Shown here one piece after another: positions 50,408 to 59,518 of a DNA stretch of 64,000 nucleotides. Within the stretch, counting starts at the first letter, position 1; every line of letters starts with the position of its first letter. This DNA is from Aquitalea aquatilis. Lineage in GTDB: Bacteria; Pseudomonadota; Gammaproteobacteria; Burkholderiales; Chromobacteriaceae. Below the pieces are notes generated by a model. That model had not been told where the DNA came from, did not search any database, and worked only from the letters and a program-made list of their open reading frames with translations. Where the stretch lies: assembly GCF_005155025.1 (NCBI RefSeq), contig NZ_CP039731.1, forward strand, positions 1,488,001 through 1,552,000, in the 5' to 3' direction. The position numbers and the translations under genes were made by a program.

Positions 50408-51526
50408 TTACAGCGTGACCATATTGTCGCGGTGGATCAATTCCGGTTCCACCATATAACCCAGCGTGGCTTCGATCTCGCGGGTGGTTTTCTTCATGAT
50501 CAGGCGGGCTTCGTCCGAGCTGTAGTTGACCAGGCCACGCGCTACTTCCAGCCCTTGCGGATCAACACAGGCCACGGCCTCGCCGCGCAGGAAATCGCCT
50601 TCGATAGCCGTGACGCCGACCGGCAGCAGGCTGGTGCCACGTTCGCGCACGGCCAGGGCGGCGCCGTTGTCCAGCACGATGCGCCCGGTGAGCTTGAGGT
50701 GATCGGCCAGCCACTGCTTGCGGGCGGCCATGCGATTGGTCGGTGCCAGCAACTGGGTGCCAATCCCTTCTCCATCAGCCAGGCGCGACAGCACGTCATG
50801 CTCGCGGCCACAGGCAATCACCGTGGCAGCACCGCTGCGTGCCGAGCGCTTGGCGGCCAGGATCTTGGTGATCATGCCGCCAGTGCCCACGCTGGAGCCG
50901 GCACCACCTGCCATGTCTTCCAGCTTGGGGTCGCCCGCTTCCGCCTCGTGGACAAAGATGGCATCCGGATGCTTGCGCGGGTCGGCGCTATACAGGCCTT
51001 GCTGGTCGGTCAGGATGATCAGCGCGTCGGCTTCGATCAGGTTGGTGACCAGCGCGCCCAGGGTGTCGTTGTCGCCAAAGCGGATTTCATCGGTCACCAC
51101 GGTGTCGTTCTCATTGATGATGGGGACGACATTGAGGTTGAGCAGGGTCGTGAGGGTGGAGCGGGCATTCAGATAGCGGGTGCGATCGGCCAGGTCTTCG
51201 TGGGTCAGCAGGATTTGCGCGGTTTTCAGGCCGAATTCACGAAAGGCGGTTTCATAAGCCTGGCACAAGCCCATCTGGCCCACTGCGGCAGCGGCCTGCA
51301 GTTCGTGCACCCCCTTGGGGCGTACCGACCAGCCCAGTCGCTGGCAACCTTCGGCGATGGCGCCGCTGGATACCAGCACCACCTGTTTGCCACGACGCTT
51401 GAGTTCGGCGATTTCCGCTGCCCAGCGCGCCAGTGCCGACAGGTCCAGCCCCTTGCCGTCATTGGTTACCAAGCTGGAGCCTACCTTGACCACGATACGG
51501 CTGGCGGCATGAATCACCGAACGCAT
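50408..51526 (-). CDS. proB: Glutamate 5-kinase
   Basis: First step of proline synthesis. It has 372 residues: an amino-acid-kinase domain ([59 protein letters not shown]) followed by a C-terminal PUA domain ([20 protein letters not shown]). It is not next to proA or obgE; its leader is short and ends near the PilZ-like gene. Confidence 0.97.
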   Translation of the reverse strand: MRSVIHAASRIVVKVGSSLVTNDGKGLDLSALARWAAEIAELKRRGKQVVLVSSGAIAEGCQRLGWSVRPKGVHELQAAAAVGQMGLCQAYETAFREFGLKTAQILLTHEDLADRTRYLNARSTLTTLLNLNVVPIINENDTVVTDEIRFGDNDTLGALVTNLIEADALIILTDQQGLYSADPRKHPDAIFVHEAEAGDPKLEDMAGGAGSSVGTGGMITKILAAKRSARSGAATVIACGREHDVLSRLADGEGIGTQLLAPTNRMAARKQWLADHLKLTGRIVLDNGAALAVRERGTSLLPVGVTAIEGDFLRGEAVACVDPQGLEVARGLVNYSSDEARLIMKKTTREIEATLGYMVEPELIHRDNMVTL

Positions 51527-51592
51527 ACAAAATCCTCTGTCTGGCTATGAATATCGAGCTAGCCAGTGTACCGCAAACTGCCGTGGCATGGC

Positions 51593-53131
51593 TCAGAAGT
51601 ACTCGCTGGCGCGAAATTCCATCAGCTGGAAATGGGGTGACTGCTTATCCAGCCGCGAGCTGCGAATCAGGCTTTCTCCAGCCGTATCCCATAGGCGGAA
51701 TTCACGCAGCCGGCTGAATAGACGGCCTTGGGTGACCAGTAGCGGTGGCCGGTGCAGACTGGTGATGGCCGGCAGGCGTAGCGCGTATTGTGGTGTATCG
51801 GCTGGATGGGTGATGCTGGGGATGAGCATCACGGCTTCGGGCTGCCGGCCGATGATCTCGACGCCGCATTCCACATCGATACCATCCGGCAATAGCGATA
51901 CCCAGCAAATCATGCAGAGCTGGGCGGTGTCCGGTTTGCCCGGCTGGGTCAGCAGAATGGCCTCGCCGGCTCGCAGTGTCTGGCCACGCGGCTGGCCGCG
52001 CAACAAAAAGCCGGTCGCACTCTGATTCACCACCACAAACAGGCTGGGCGCCGGTGGTGCACGGGTGCTGGCCGGAGGCGCAGCCTGCTCGTTGCCAGCC
52101 TGTACCCAGCTCATGCCATTGCTGCGATACCAGATGGCAGGAATGGTGGAAATCAACTCGATGACTTCCTGTATCGGCAGGCGCTGATGCCGCCGCCGCC
52201 GTGGTTGTTGCCATTCGGCGGCCAGCGATTGCAGCAGGGCCAGCTCATCGTAAACCTGGCTCGGACTATGGCTGGTGTTTTGCAGCCGGGTCAGCTGCTC
52301 CACGCTATGCGTCAGTACCGTGATGGCAGGGGAGAGGTCGAGCAGATAGCAGGCGGCATCCAGTGTTTCACTCTGTACGCGCAGGAAGCGTGGCGGTTCG
52401 TCGCGGCTGGAGTCCACCAGATAGCCATGTACCCTGCCCTTGAGGGCTTCCACCGGCAGCAGGGTGGTCTGGCGTGACAGATCCATGATCAGTTGCTTGG
52501 CCACCAGCAATTCCGGCATCGACAGCCGGTTGGTGGAGGTGAGCCCCAGCAGCAGAATCTGCCGATAGATCAGCTCTGGTGAGTCGTCCTTTTCCAGATG
52601 TTTTTCCTGCCAGCCGCGTGCTAGGGCAAAGCTGTACAGCTGGTGGCAGTCTTGCCAGAAGTGCGCGGGGGGCGGGCTGTAGCTCTGGCAACAGATGTTC
52701 AGCAGCTGCCGCGCCGCCATCATGGTGTACAGCAGCAGTTCAATGCGCTGTTGCTCACGCTCCAGCAGGCCGCGCTTGGCCAGGCGTTCGCTCAGGGTGA
52801 GCTTGAACGCGACAAAAATAGACTCGAACAGCGCGGCACCCAGCATGGCCAACTGGCGGGTGCGCACCACCGAAGTGAGGTCGGTTTGGACAATCTCACT
52901 TTCCAGCGCCGGATAGTAGCGATCCAGCCCTTTGAGGTAGTGCAATAGCAGCTTGTGCCGATTGCCTACTTCCATCGGCGTGCGGCTCAGGCCTCGCAGG
53001 GCCTCAAGCAATAGGCGGCCGCATTCCTGCAGGTCGCTATACGGCAAGCGCTCTACCCAGCTGGCTACGCTGTCGGGGTTGGTGTCGACCAATCGTGGAT
53101 CCCTATCGAGGGCGGGCAAGGCAAGCTGCAT
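51593..53131 (-). CDS. Large protein with a C-terminal PilZ-like domain
   Basis: 512 residues, no signal peptide or membrane helix. The first 300 residues are helical with unknown fold. The C-terminal part carries RRHQR at 313-317 and NQSATG at 369-374, the two halves of the cyclic-di-GMP-binding PilZ signature (RxxxR and [D/N]xSxxG). They are about 50 residues apart rather than 25-30, because a Pro/Ala-rich stretch is inserted. It could be a c-di-GMP effector acting on pili or motility. The PilZ call rests on motif spacing by eye and should be treated as probable, not certain. Confidence 0.6.
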   Translation of the reverse strand: MQLALPALDRDPRLVDTNPDSVASWVERLPYSDLQECGRLLLEALRGLSRTPMEVGNRHKLLLHYLKGLDRYYPALESEIVQTDLTSVVRTRQLAMLGAALFESIFVAFKLTLSERLAKRGLLEREQQRIELLLYTMMAARQLLNICCQSYSPPPAHFWQDCHQLYSFALARGWQEKHLEKDDSPELIYRQILLLGLTSTNRLSMPELLVAKQLIMDLSRQTTLLPVEALKGRVHGYLVDSSRDEPPRFLRVQSETLDAACYLLDLSPAITVLTHSVEQLTRLQNTSHSPSQVYDELALLQSLAAEWQQPRRRRHQRLPIQEVIELISTIPAIWYRSNGMSWVQAGNEQAAPPASTRAPPAPSLFVVVNQSATGFLLRGQPRGQTLRAGEAILLTQPGKPDTAQLCMICWVSLLPDGIDVECGVEIIGRQPEAVMLIPSITHPADTPQYALRLPAITSLHRPPLLVTQGRLFSRLREFRLWDTAGESLIRSSRLDKQSPHFQLMEFRASEYF

Positions 53132-53257
53132 CGTGCGTCCTCATGGCAAGGCGGCGTAGCGCTGGGAATGAAAGGCGGGGAAGCGGATGTAAATCGTTCC
53201 CTGCCATGTATCACTCTCTATGCTATTTGAATTAAGCCGGCCAAAGCAAGGTAGCAC

Positions 53258-54607
53258 TCAGGGCAAGGCAGTCACAGGCCCGGTCAAAACATCGTTTTGT
53301 TGACTTAACTCATCCAGTACCTGTGTTGTGGCCTGAAACAGTTGAGTCATCTCCTCTGCTTGCAAGATGTAAGGCGGCATGAAGTACACGGTTTTGCCAA
53401 TTGGCCTTACCAGGCAACCATGCTTAAGCATGGCTGAGAAAAAGGCTTGTGCAAAGTCCGAGCGGGGGCTGTCGACATCAAAGGCCCAGATCATGCCGGT
53501 ATGGCGGAAATGCCGTACGTCGGCACGCTCGGCCAGCGGTGCCAGAATGGCGCTAAAGGTTGCGGCCAGCTCGCGGTTACGGGCGATGATGTCTTCATCG
53601 GCAAAGATATCCAGCACTGCCAGTGCCGCACTGCAGGCCAGCGCATTGCCAGTGTAGCTGTGTGAATGCAGAAAGCCGCGCGTCACCTCATCGTGATAGA
53701 AGGCCTGATAGACCGTATCGCTGGTCAGCACGCAGGACAGGGGCAGGAAGCCGCCGGTAATCCCCTTGGATAGACAGAGAAAGTCTGGCGTGATCCCAGC
53801 CTGCTCACAGGCAAACAGAGTGCCGGTGCGGCCAAAGCCGACCGCGATTTCGTCGGCAATCAGGTGTATCTGATACTGATCGCACAGCCGGCGCAGCTCC
53901 GTGAGGTAAACCGGATCGTACATGGCCATGCCGGCAGCGCCCTGCACCAGTGGTTCGACGATGATGGCCGCCATTTCACCAGCTTTCTTGGCCAGCACAT
54001 TCTCCAACGAGCGCAATGCCTGCCTTGCCACATCGGCTGCACTTTGCCCCGGGCCAGCCTGGCGCGCATCCGGGGTGGGGACACGTACCCCGGGTTTCAG
54101 CAGCGGCGCATAGGTCGCGGAAAACAGTGGCACATCGGTCACTGCCAGCGCACCGGCAGTTTCGCCGTGATAGCTGTTGTCCAGACTGATAAAGCGGCAT
54201 TTCTCCGGACGACCGACATTCTTCCAGTAATGAAAGCTCATTTTCAGCGCGATTTCGGTGGCACTAGCACCATCCGAGGCATAAAACGCATGATCCTGGC
54301 CGCTCAGCGCGCACAGCCGCTCGGACAGCTCAATCACTGGCTGGTGGGTAAAGCCGGCCAGAATGACATGCTCTACCTGATCCAGTTGATCCTTGATTGC
54401 CTGCTTGATCCTGGGGTTACCATGGCCGAACAGATTGACCCACCAGGAACTGACCGCATCCAGATAGCGTCGGCCTTCGAAATCCTCCAGCCACACGCCC
54501 TCGGCGCGCGCGATGGGAATGATGGGCAAGGTTTCATGGCGCTTCATCTGGGTACATGGATGCCACACATGCTGGCGGCTGCGTTGCAGCCAGTCCTGAT
54601 TGCTCAC
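53258..54607 (-). CDS. bioA: Adenosylmethionine-8-amino-7-oxononanoate aminotransferase
   Basis: PLP enzyme making 7,8-diaminopelargonic acid in biotin synthesis. It has 449 residues: SRQHVWHPCTQMKRHETLPI at the N-terminus, SSWWVNLFGHGNPRI, YASDGASATEIALKMSFHYW, and the PLP lysine in FLCLSKGITGGFLPLS. The GTG start at 54607 follows an AGGAG at 6 nt. No other bio gene is adjacent. Its 5' end faces the pilin promoter region. Confidence 0.95.
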   Translation of the reverse strand: MSNQDWLQRSRQHVWHPCTQMKRHETLPIIPIARAEGVWLEDFEGRRYLDAVSSWWVNLFGHGNPRIKQAIKDQLDQVEHVILAGFTHQPVIELSERLCALSGQDHAFYASDGASATEIALKMSFHYWKNVGRPEKCRFISLDNSYHGETAGALAVTDVPLFSATYAPLLKPGVRVPTPDARQAGPGQSAADVARQALRSLENVLAKKAGEMAAIIVEPLVQGAAGMAMYDPVYLTELRRLCDQYQIHLIADEIAVGFGRTGTLFACEQAGITPDFLCLSKGITGGFLPLSCVLTSDTVYQAFYHDEVTRGFLHSHSYTGNALACSAALAVLDIFADEDIIARNRELAATFSAILAPLAERADVRHFRHTGMIWAFDVDSPRSDFAQAFFSAMLKHGCLVRPIGKTVYFMPPYILQAEEMTQLFQATTQVLDELSQQNDVLTGPVTALP

Positions 54608-54748
54608 GGCAAACTCCTGAATGGGGAATGGGCTGGATGCTAACACAGCCCGCAAGCACCACCCGAACTGACAAAAAACGTCACATCCTGCCGCGTAATG
54701 CGGGCTATGGGATGTACTGACGGACTGAATTTACTGGATGGGGCCGCT

Positions 54749-54764
54749 TGGCACGCTTTCTGCA
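54749..54764 (+). promoter_or_regulatory. Sigma-54 (-24/-12) promoter of the pilin genes
   Basis: TGGCACG-CTTT-CTGCA. The -24 GG (54750-54751) and -12 GC (54762-54763) are separated by exactly 10 nt, matching the TGGCACG-N4-TTGCA consensus at all but one position. It is 32 nt upstream of the first pilin start. In other bacteria such pilin promoters are driven by PilR; no pilR is in this window. Confidence 0.88.
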
Positions 54765-54796
54765 TGGTATGGATAGTGCATACCACGGAGAGGGTC

Positions 54797-55225
54797 ATGC
54801 GGGGCAATAATGGTTTTACTTTGATTGAACTGATGATTGTTGTTGCCATCATCGGCATATTGGCCGCGATTGCCATACCGGCGTATCAGGCTTACACGAT
54901 ACGAGCAAAGGTAGCCGAAGGGTTGCTGGCTGCCGATGCGATCAAGTCTGCAGTTTGGGATAGCTATACCAGTAATAATAGCTGGCCATCCAGTAATGCG
55001 TCAGCAGGTATTTTGTCGGCAAGCACTTATGCAACGAAATATATTGATTCAATCAATATAGTGGCAGCATCGTCAGTCAGCAATATAGTAGTAAATTTTA
55101 ATGCTAGTACGGTATTGTCTGGATTGACCGTAACCATGATGCCACAACTTTCTAGTGGTTCAATCATGTGGACATGTCAAGCCAGTGCAACATTTTCACA
55201 GTACCTTCCATCGAGTTGTCGTTAA
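54797..55225 (+). CDS. pilA: Type IV pilin, first of tandem pair
   Basis: 142 residues. A six-residue leader ends at Gly before the prepilin cleavage ([20 protein letters not shown]), with the essential Glu at mature position 5, so PilD would cut and methylate Phe. The C-terminus holds a Cys pair (MWTCQASA and PSSCR) forming the D-loop. The middle is rich in Ser, Asn and Ala. The start at 54797 follows GAGAGGGT. The DNA is more AT-rich than the surrounding genes. Whether this is the major pilin or a minor variant is unclear. Confidence 0.92.
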   Translation: MRGNNGFTLIELMIVVAIIGILAAIAIPAYQAYTIRAKVAEGLLAADAIKSAVWDSYTSNNSWPSSNASAGILSASTYATKYIDSINIVAASSVSNIVVNFNASTVLSGLTVTMMPQLSSGSIMWTCQASATFSQYLPSSCR

Positions 55226-55246
55226 CTTTATAAAGAGGAATACGTT

Positions 55247-55681
55247 ATGAATAGCAAAATTCAGCAAGGTTTTACCTTGATCGAACTGATGATCGTTGTT
55301 GCCATCATCGGTATTCTGGCTGCCATCGCTATCCCGGCCTACCAGGATTACACCAAGCGTGCGCGTGTAACGGAAGGTTTGTCGCTGGCATCTGCAGCCA
55401 AGACTGCCGTATCTGAATATTACGCATCTAATAACCAGTTTCCGACGTCAAATGCTTCGGCAGGTTTGTCAACATCTATTTCAGGTAATGCTGTTTCCAG
55501 TGTGGTGGTTGGTACCTCTGGTGTTATTACCGTGACTTATAACACATTAGTTGACTCTACCGGGTCCGCTAATACTTTGACCTTGAGCCCTAGTTCGGGA
55601 AGTGGTGCAATTTCGTGGAAATGTGCTGCAGCTACCCTTCCAACAAACTGGGTACCTTCCAACTGCCGCAACGGTAACTGA
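55247..55681 (+). CDS. pilA: Type IV pilin, second of tandem pair
   Basis: 144 residues with leader MNSKIQQG and mature [20 protein letters not shown]. The N-terminal 26 mature residues are identical to the first pilin, while the C-terminal halves diverge. The Cys pair is WKCAAAT and SNCRNGN. The ribosome site AGAGGAA at 55233-55239 is good. It is 21 nt after the first pilin in one transcript. Confidence 0.94.
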   Translation: MNSKIQQGFTLIELMIVVAIIGILAAIAIPAYQDYTKRARVTEGLSLASAAKTAVSEYYASNNQFPTSNASAGLSTSISGNAVSSVVVGTSGVITVTYNTLVDSTGSANTLTLSPSSGSGAISWKCAAATLPTNWVPSNCRNGN

Positions 55682-55710
55682 TTTTGATCATTGAGTAATT
55701 AATTAGGGAA

Positions 55711-55737
55711 GGTGCTCTGCAAAGAGCACCTTTTTTT
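55711..55737 (+). terminator. Terminator hairpin touching the pglL start codon
   Basis: GGTGCTCT-GCAA-AGAGCACC followed by seven T (55731-55737). The next base begins the ATG of the first oligosaccharyltransferase. It probably limits read-through from the pilin genes. AGGGAA (55705-55710) lies immediately before the stem, so a folded hairpin would bring this Shine-Dalgarno-like element to about 7 nt from the ATG. Confidence 0.88.
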
Positions 55738-57567
55738 ATGATGATTAAAAAGATAACCATGGGCAGCTTATTAATTGCTGCGGCAGTAACCATGCCTTTT
55801 TTGAGCTGGCTGCGCTATGCGCCTCTGCCTGATTGGGTGTCGGATGCATCGTGCTTGTTTTTCTTGGCGACTTCCATGCTATTTATCCTACCAGCACGGA
55901 ATAATTCCTCACTAAATATCTCTGCAGTATTGCTACCATTTTTGTGTTTTGCCATTTATCTGGCTATGACTGGTCATAATTTGGCGAATTTCACAATCTT
56001 GATTGCAATACTGGGCTTTCTTGTTCTTTGGAGTTTGCAGTTCTCCATTCATTTCAATAAAAATAACAGCGAAGATTTTTTGCTGATTCTGGCGACAGTC
56101 ATTTTTATTTTTTCCATGCTGCAAGTGGTGTTGGGCTTGTTGCAGGTGTTGAGTCTTGCTCCTTTATTTCAAGGCTATGTGGTATTTGATCAGTCTGAGG
56201 TAAATTCAAATATCATGGGTAATATTGGGCAGCGTAATCAGTATGCCCAATTTTTAAGCTGGGGAATCCTGGCTGCCTGCTATCTTTATGCTAAAAGACG
56301 ATTGCGTATGTCTTTCTTCATCGGGAGCGTTTTTCTTCTGGCTTGGCTGTCAGCATGTGCAGGTGCACGTCTGGTGTGGGCTTATGTGCTGATTTTTGCC
56401 GGGCTGGGATGGTATTGGTCAAGGCAGAATAAGGCTGAAACAGTCCGCCGAATGATCCGGGCTGTGATGATCGCAGTTGTCTTGATAGTATTGACGCAAT
56501 TATTTAGTAAGCAGATTGCAGCACTGTTGGCCTGGCTCGGTATTCCCATCCATGTTGTTAGTGGTGCAGACCGTTTCTTTTCTGCTGGTTTTGGTATTCG
56601 TCGCCGTATTGAGTGGACTAAAGCATGGGAAATTTTTCTGCAACATCCCTGGTTTGGCGTTGGTTGGGGAGGTTTCCCCGCTCAGTCGGTGGAGATGGAG
56701 CTGACTGGTGGTCTACCGAAATATCCTGAGAGCTGGCTGTTTGTTCATTGCCATAACCTGTTTTTCCAGCTGTTGGCTGAAACCGGCATTGTTGGTGTAC
56801 TGATTGTATTTGCCACACTTGGCTACGCACTGGGCAGTTTTTTTAGAAAAGGACAGCAGTCGGCGGAAAACTTGCTGTTGCTGGGTATTGGTGGCGTGAT
56901 CCTGGCGCACAGCATGTTTGAATACCCGCTATGGTATCTGCCATTTTTGAGTATGTTTTTGATTGTTCTTTTGCTAGCGCCAGCGCCAAGAGTAACAATT
57001 TCGATGCGGCCATCATTTGTCAGGGTGGCGGGTTTGGTTGTCGCGATAATGACATTGCTTTATCTTGGGACTGGTATTGCAGCCTTTAAAACAATGGTCG
57101 CCTATGACTTGCCAGCACCAAATGCACAAGAGAATGTGCGGCGGATGGGAGCCTTGTTTGATGTTGGCAAAAATCCGTTGTGGACTAATGATGCAGATAT
57201 GGTATTGGCCAATTATTTGATTCCCTCGCGTGAGCAGCTGGATCTGAAGCTGCAGCACTTTTCCCGATTGGCAGCATACCGACCCTACCCTGAAGTGCTA
57301 CTGAAATTGGCAGTCTTGTATGCACTGGATAAGCAGATGGCCAAAGCCGAGCATACGATAAAGCTGGCAATCGCCAACTATCCAGATTATGCGCCCAATT
57401 TTGATTACCGTTTGGCCGTGATGAAGAAAGATGAACTGAAGCCATTGCAGCTGATTACCTCCAAGGCGGCCAAGGCATATGTCGATCATGGTGTTCAGAC
57501 CGATCCTGGCCGTATCGCGGCAGTCATGACAGTTGCCTCCCCGGCCACCCGCAAGCCCTTGTTCTAG
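55738..57567 (+). CDS. pglL: PglL-like protein O-oligosaccharyltransferase 1 (AT-rich copy)
   Basis: 609 residues with about twelve membrane helices. The PglL hallmarks are NIMGNIGQRNQYAQFLSWG, the large periplasmic loop with WEIFLQHPWFGVGWG and HCHNLFFQLLAETG, FEYPLWYLPF (Wzy_C/Wzy_C_2 region), and a C-terminal TPR-like region. Such enzymes transfer a lipid-linked glycan to Ser/Thr of periplasmic proteins, classically type IV pilin. Its location directly behind two pilins suggests pilin as substrate. It is AT-richer than copy 2. The start at 55738 has no normal ribosome site; 55759 is an alternative. Confidence 0.88.
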   Translation: MMIKKITMGSLLIAAAVTMPFLSWLRYAPLPDWVSDASCLFFLATSMLFILPARNNSSLNISAVLLPFLCFAIYLAMTGHNLANFTILIAILGFLVLWSLQFSIHFNKNNSEDFLLILATVIFIFSMLQVVLGLLQVLSLAPLFQGYVVFDQSEVNSNIMGNIGQRNQYAQFLSWGILAACYLYAKRRLRMSFFIGSVFLLAWLSACAGARLVWAYVLIFAGLGWYWSRQNKAETVRRMIRAVMIAVVLIVLTQLFSKQIAALLAWLGIPIHVVSGADRFFSAGFGIRRRIEWTKAWEIFLQHPWFGVGWGGFPAQSVEMELTGGLPKYPESWLFVHCHNLFFQLLAETGIVGVLIVFATLGYALGSFFRKGQQSAENLLLLGIGGVILAHSMFEYPLWYLPFLSMFLIVLLLAPAPRVTISMRPSFVRVAGLVVAIMTLLYLGTGIAAFKTMVAYDLPAPNAQENVRRMGALFDVGKNPLWTNDADMVLANYLIPSREQLDLKLQHFSRLAAYRPYPEVLLKLAVLYALDKQMAKAEHTIKLAIANYPDYAPNFDYRLAVMKKDELKPLQLITSKAAKAYVDHGVQTDPGRIAAVMTVASPATRKPLF

Positions 57568-57576
57568 GTAGTTAAC

Positions 57577-57606
57577 GACACTGCCAGTCTTCTGGCTGGC
57601 GGTGTC
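57577..57606 (+). terminator. Terminator-like hairpin between the two pglL genes
   Basis: GACACTGCCAG pairs with CTGGCGGTGTC (one G-U) around an 8-nt loop. The tail TTCACC is short, so termination may be weak. Confidence 0.55.
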
Positions 57607-57662
57607 TTCACCGCGCTACATGCGGTATCCTCCATGCTTTGCTTTTAGCCCCAGACTCCATC

Positions 57663-59450
57663 ATGTCTTTTCCAACTTTTTCCCGCCGTCTGGCCTTGCT
57701 GGCGTTTTGCCTGATCGCCATCATGCCTTTTGCCTCCCGTATCCATTTCGTGCCATTGCCGCAGTGGTTTGGCGAGATGAATGTGGTGTGGCTGATGCTG
57801 GCCGCAGCGGTTTATCTGTTGCCCAGCGGCATGCTGTTCGAGCGGGTGCCGCGTGCCAGCTGGTGGTGTCTGTGGCTGGCCATCGTGTGGGCGCTGCAGC
57901 CGCAGCTGGTCCATGCGCTGTTTCCCGGTATGACTTATGCCACCGCGCTGGCCTGGCTGGTGGTGGCTTTGCTGGCTGGTTTGTCTTATAGCCTGCAGCA
58001 GACCTTTGGCAGTCGCGAGTTTGCGGTGTGGCTGGCGCGCGCCATCATTGTCGGCGGGCTGGTGCAGTCGCTGATCGGTCTGGCGCAACTGACGGGCTTG
58101 GCCAATAGCCTGGGCTTGTTTTATGACAGCGCCCACCCGACGACCAATATCTTTGGCCATATCGGGCAGCGCAACCAGTATGCGCATTACCTGATGTGGT
58201 CGGTGGTCAGTGGAGTGTATCTGTTTGCGGTGGATCGCCTGGCGCGTGGCTGGTTGGTGCTGCTGGTGCTGTGGCTGGGGCTGATGCTGGCCTATGCCGC
58301 ATCGCGTACTACCTTGCTGTATCTGCTGGCCTTGACCTTGCTGGGTGGCTTGTGGCACTGGCGGATGCAGTCTGCGGTATCGCGCCGCTTGATGTGGGCG
58401 ATGCTGCTGTCTTGTGTGGTGGTGTTTGCGGCGCAGTTTGCCTTGCCGCTGGTGAATCATCTGCTCTCTTTGCTGACACATGCCACGGTGAGCAACGCTT
58501 CGGGGGTGGAGCGGCTGGCAGCCAACGGCGATGATATGGGCTCGCGCCGGCTGGCGGAAATGGGCAAGGCCTGGTTGAGTTTCAAGTCGCACCCGCTGTG
58601 GGGGGTGGGCTGGTCGCAATATGCAGCGGAAAGTGTGCGCTTGCAGCCTTTGCCGCAATTTGCTTCTGCCGGTTTCAATAGCGGTTTGTTTACCAATTGC
58701 CATAATCTGATTCTGCAATTGCTGGTGGAAATGGGACTGCCGATCACCTTGCTGGTGGTGGGTGGCTTTGCCTGGGTGATCTGGCCTTTCTTCAGCGAGC
58801 AGGCCGAGGCTGAGGGGATGCTGGCCTTGGGCTGCATGGCGGTCACCCTGATTCACTCCATGCTGGAGTACCCACTCTGGTATCTGTATTTCCTGGCGAT
58901 GCTGGTGGTGTTTGCCTCGATGTCTCCTGCGCGTACCGGTCGCGCGGGCTGGATGCTGCGGGCGTGCTGGATGCTGGGCATGCTGTTCATCGGCTATATG
59001 TCGGTGGTGACCTGGTCTACCTATAACGAGCTGGTTGGGCTCTATACCCAGACGGATAACCCGGCGCGTGATGCCAAGCGACAGCAGCGGTTGGCCGAGA
59101 TCATGGAGCAGCACCCGCTGTTTGCCTACCATGCACTGAGCACGCTGGATGACTATCTGGTTGCCGACAAGAACAATCTGACGCGCAAGTTGCAGTGGGA
59201 GGAGCGGCTGACAGCTTTCCGCCCTTACCCGGATGTGATGATGAAAAAGGCACAAATGCTGGCGCTGGCCGGACGCGAGGCGGAAGCCAAGGCGACGGTG
59301 AGCACGGCACTGGCCTCATTCCCGACTTATGCCAAGGATTATCTGGACGGTATTGATGAAGAAGTCCCGGCGTGGCAGCCGCTGCGCGAGATCGCACAGC
59401 AGGTGTTTGACCGCCTGCCAGCCAAGTATCGCGGTGGCGAAGGGGAATAA
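57663..59450 (+). CDS. pglL: PglL-like protein O-oligosaccharyltransferase 2 (GC-rich copy)
   Basis: 595 residues, same architecture as copy 1: NIFGHIGQRNQYAHYLMWSV, FKSHPLWGVGWSQYAAESVR, NCHNLILQLLVEMGLP and LEYPLWYLYFLAMLV, with a C-terminal TPR-like tail. Base composition matches the rest of the chromosome. The two copies share motifs but little else, so they are old paralogues or one was acquired. It ends before a strong bidirectional terminator shared with rpoH. Confidence 0.9.
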   Translation: MSFPTFSRRLALLAFCLIAIMPFASRIHFVPLPQWFGEMNVVWLMLAAAVYLLPSGMLFERVPRASWWCLWLAIVWALQPQLVHALFPGMTYATALAWLVVALLAGLSYSLQQTFGSREFAVWLARAIIVGGLVQSLIGLAQLTGLANSLGLFYDSAHPTTNIFGHIGQRNQYAHYLMWSVVSGVYLFAVDRLARGWLVLLVLWLGLMLAYAASRTTLLYLLALTLLGGLWHWRMQSAVSRRLMWAMLLSCVVVFAAQFALPLVNHLLSLLTHATVSNASGVERLAANGDDMGSRRLAEMGKAWLSFKSHPLWGVGWSQYAAESVRLQPLPQFASAGFNSGLFTNCHNLILQLLVEMGLPITLLVVGGFAWVIWPFFSEQAEAEGMLALGCMAVTLIHSMLEYPLWYLYFLAMLVVFASMSPARTGRAGWMLRACWMLGMLFIGYMSVVTWSTYNELVGLYTQTDNPARDAKRQQRLAEIMEQHPLFAYHALSTLDDYLVADKNNLTRKLQWEERLTAFRPYPDVMMKKAQMLALAGREAEAKATVSTALASFPTYAKDYLDGIDEEVPAWQPLREIAQQVFDRLPAKYRGGEGE

Positions 59451-59468
59451 GCGGTCGCTGTAAAATTG

Positions 59469-59500
59469 AAAAGCCCGCGCTGAATGGCGCGGGCTTTTTT
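59469..59500. terminator. Bidirectional intrinsic terminator of pglL copy 2 and rpoH
   Basis: AAAAGCCCGCGC pairs with GCGCGGGCTTTT around a 6-nt loop, with T or A tracts on both sides. Confidence 0.93.
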
Positions 59501-59518
59501 CATTGCAGTAGCAGGCAA

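Noticed and set aside
57645-59255. 536-codon open frame on the minus strand
   Set aside because: Antisense to the second pglL; the product is an unnatural His/Gln/Arg-rich string with no domain.
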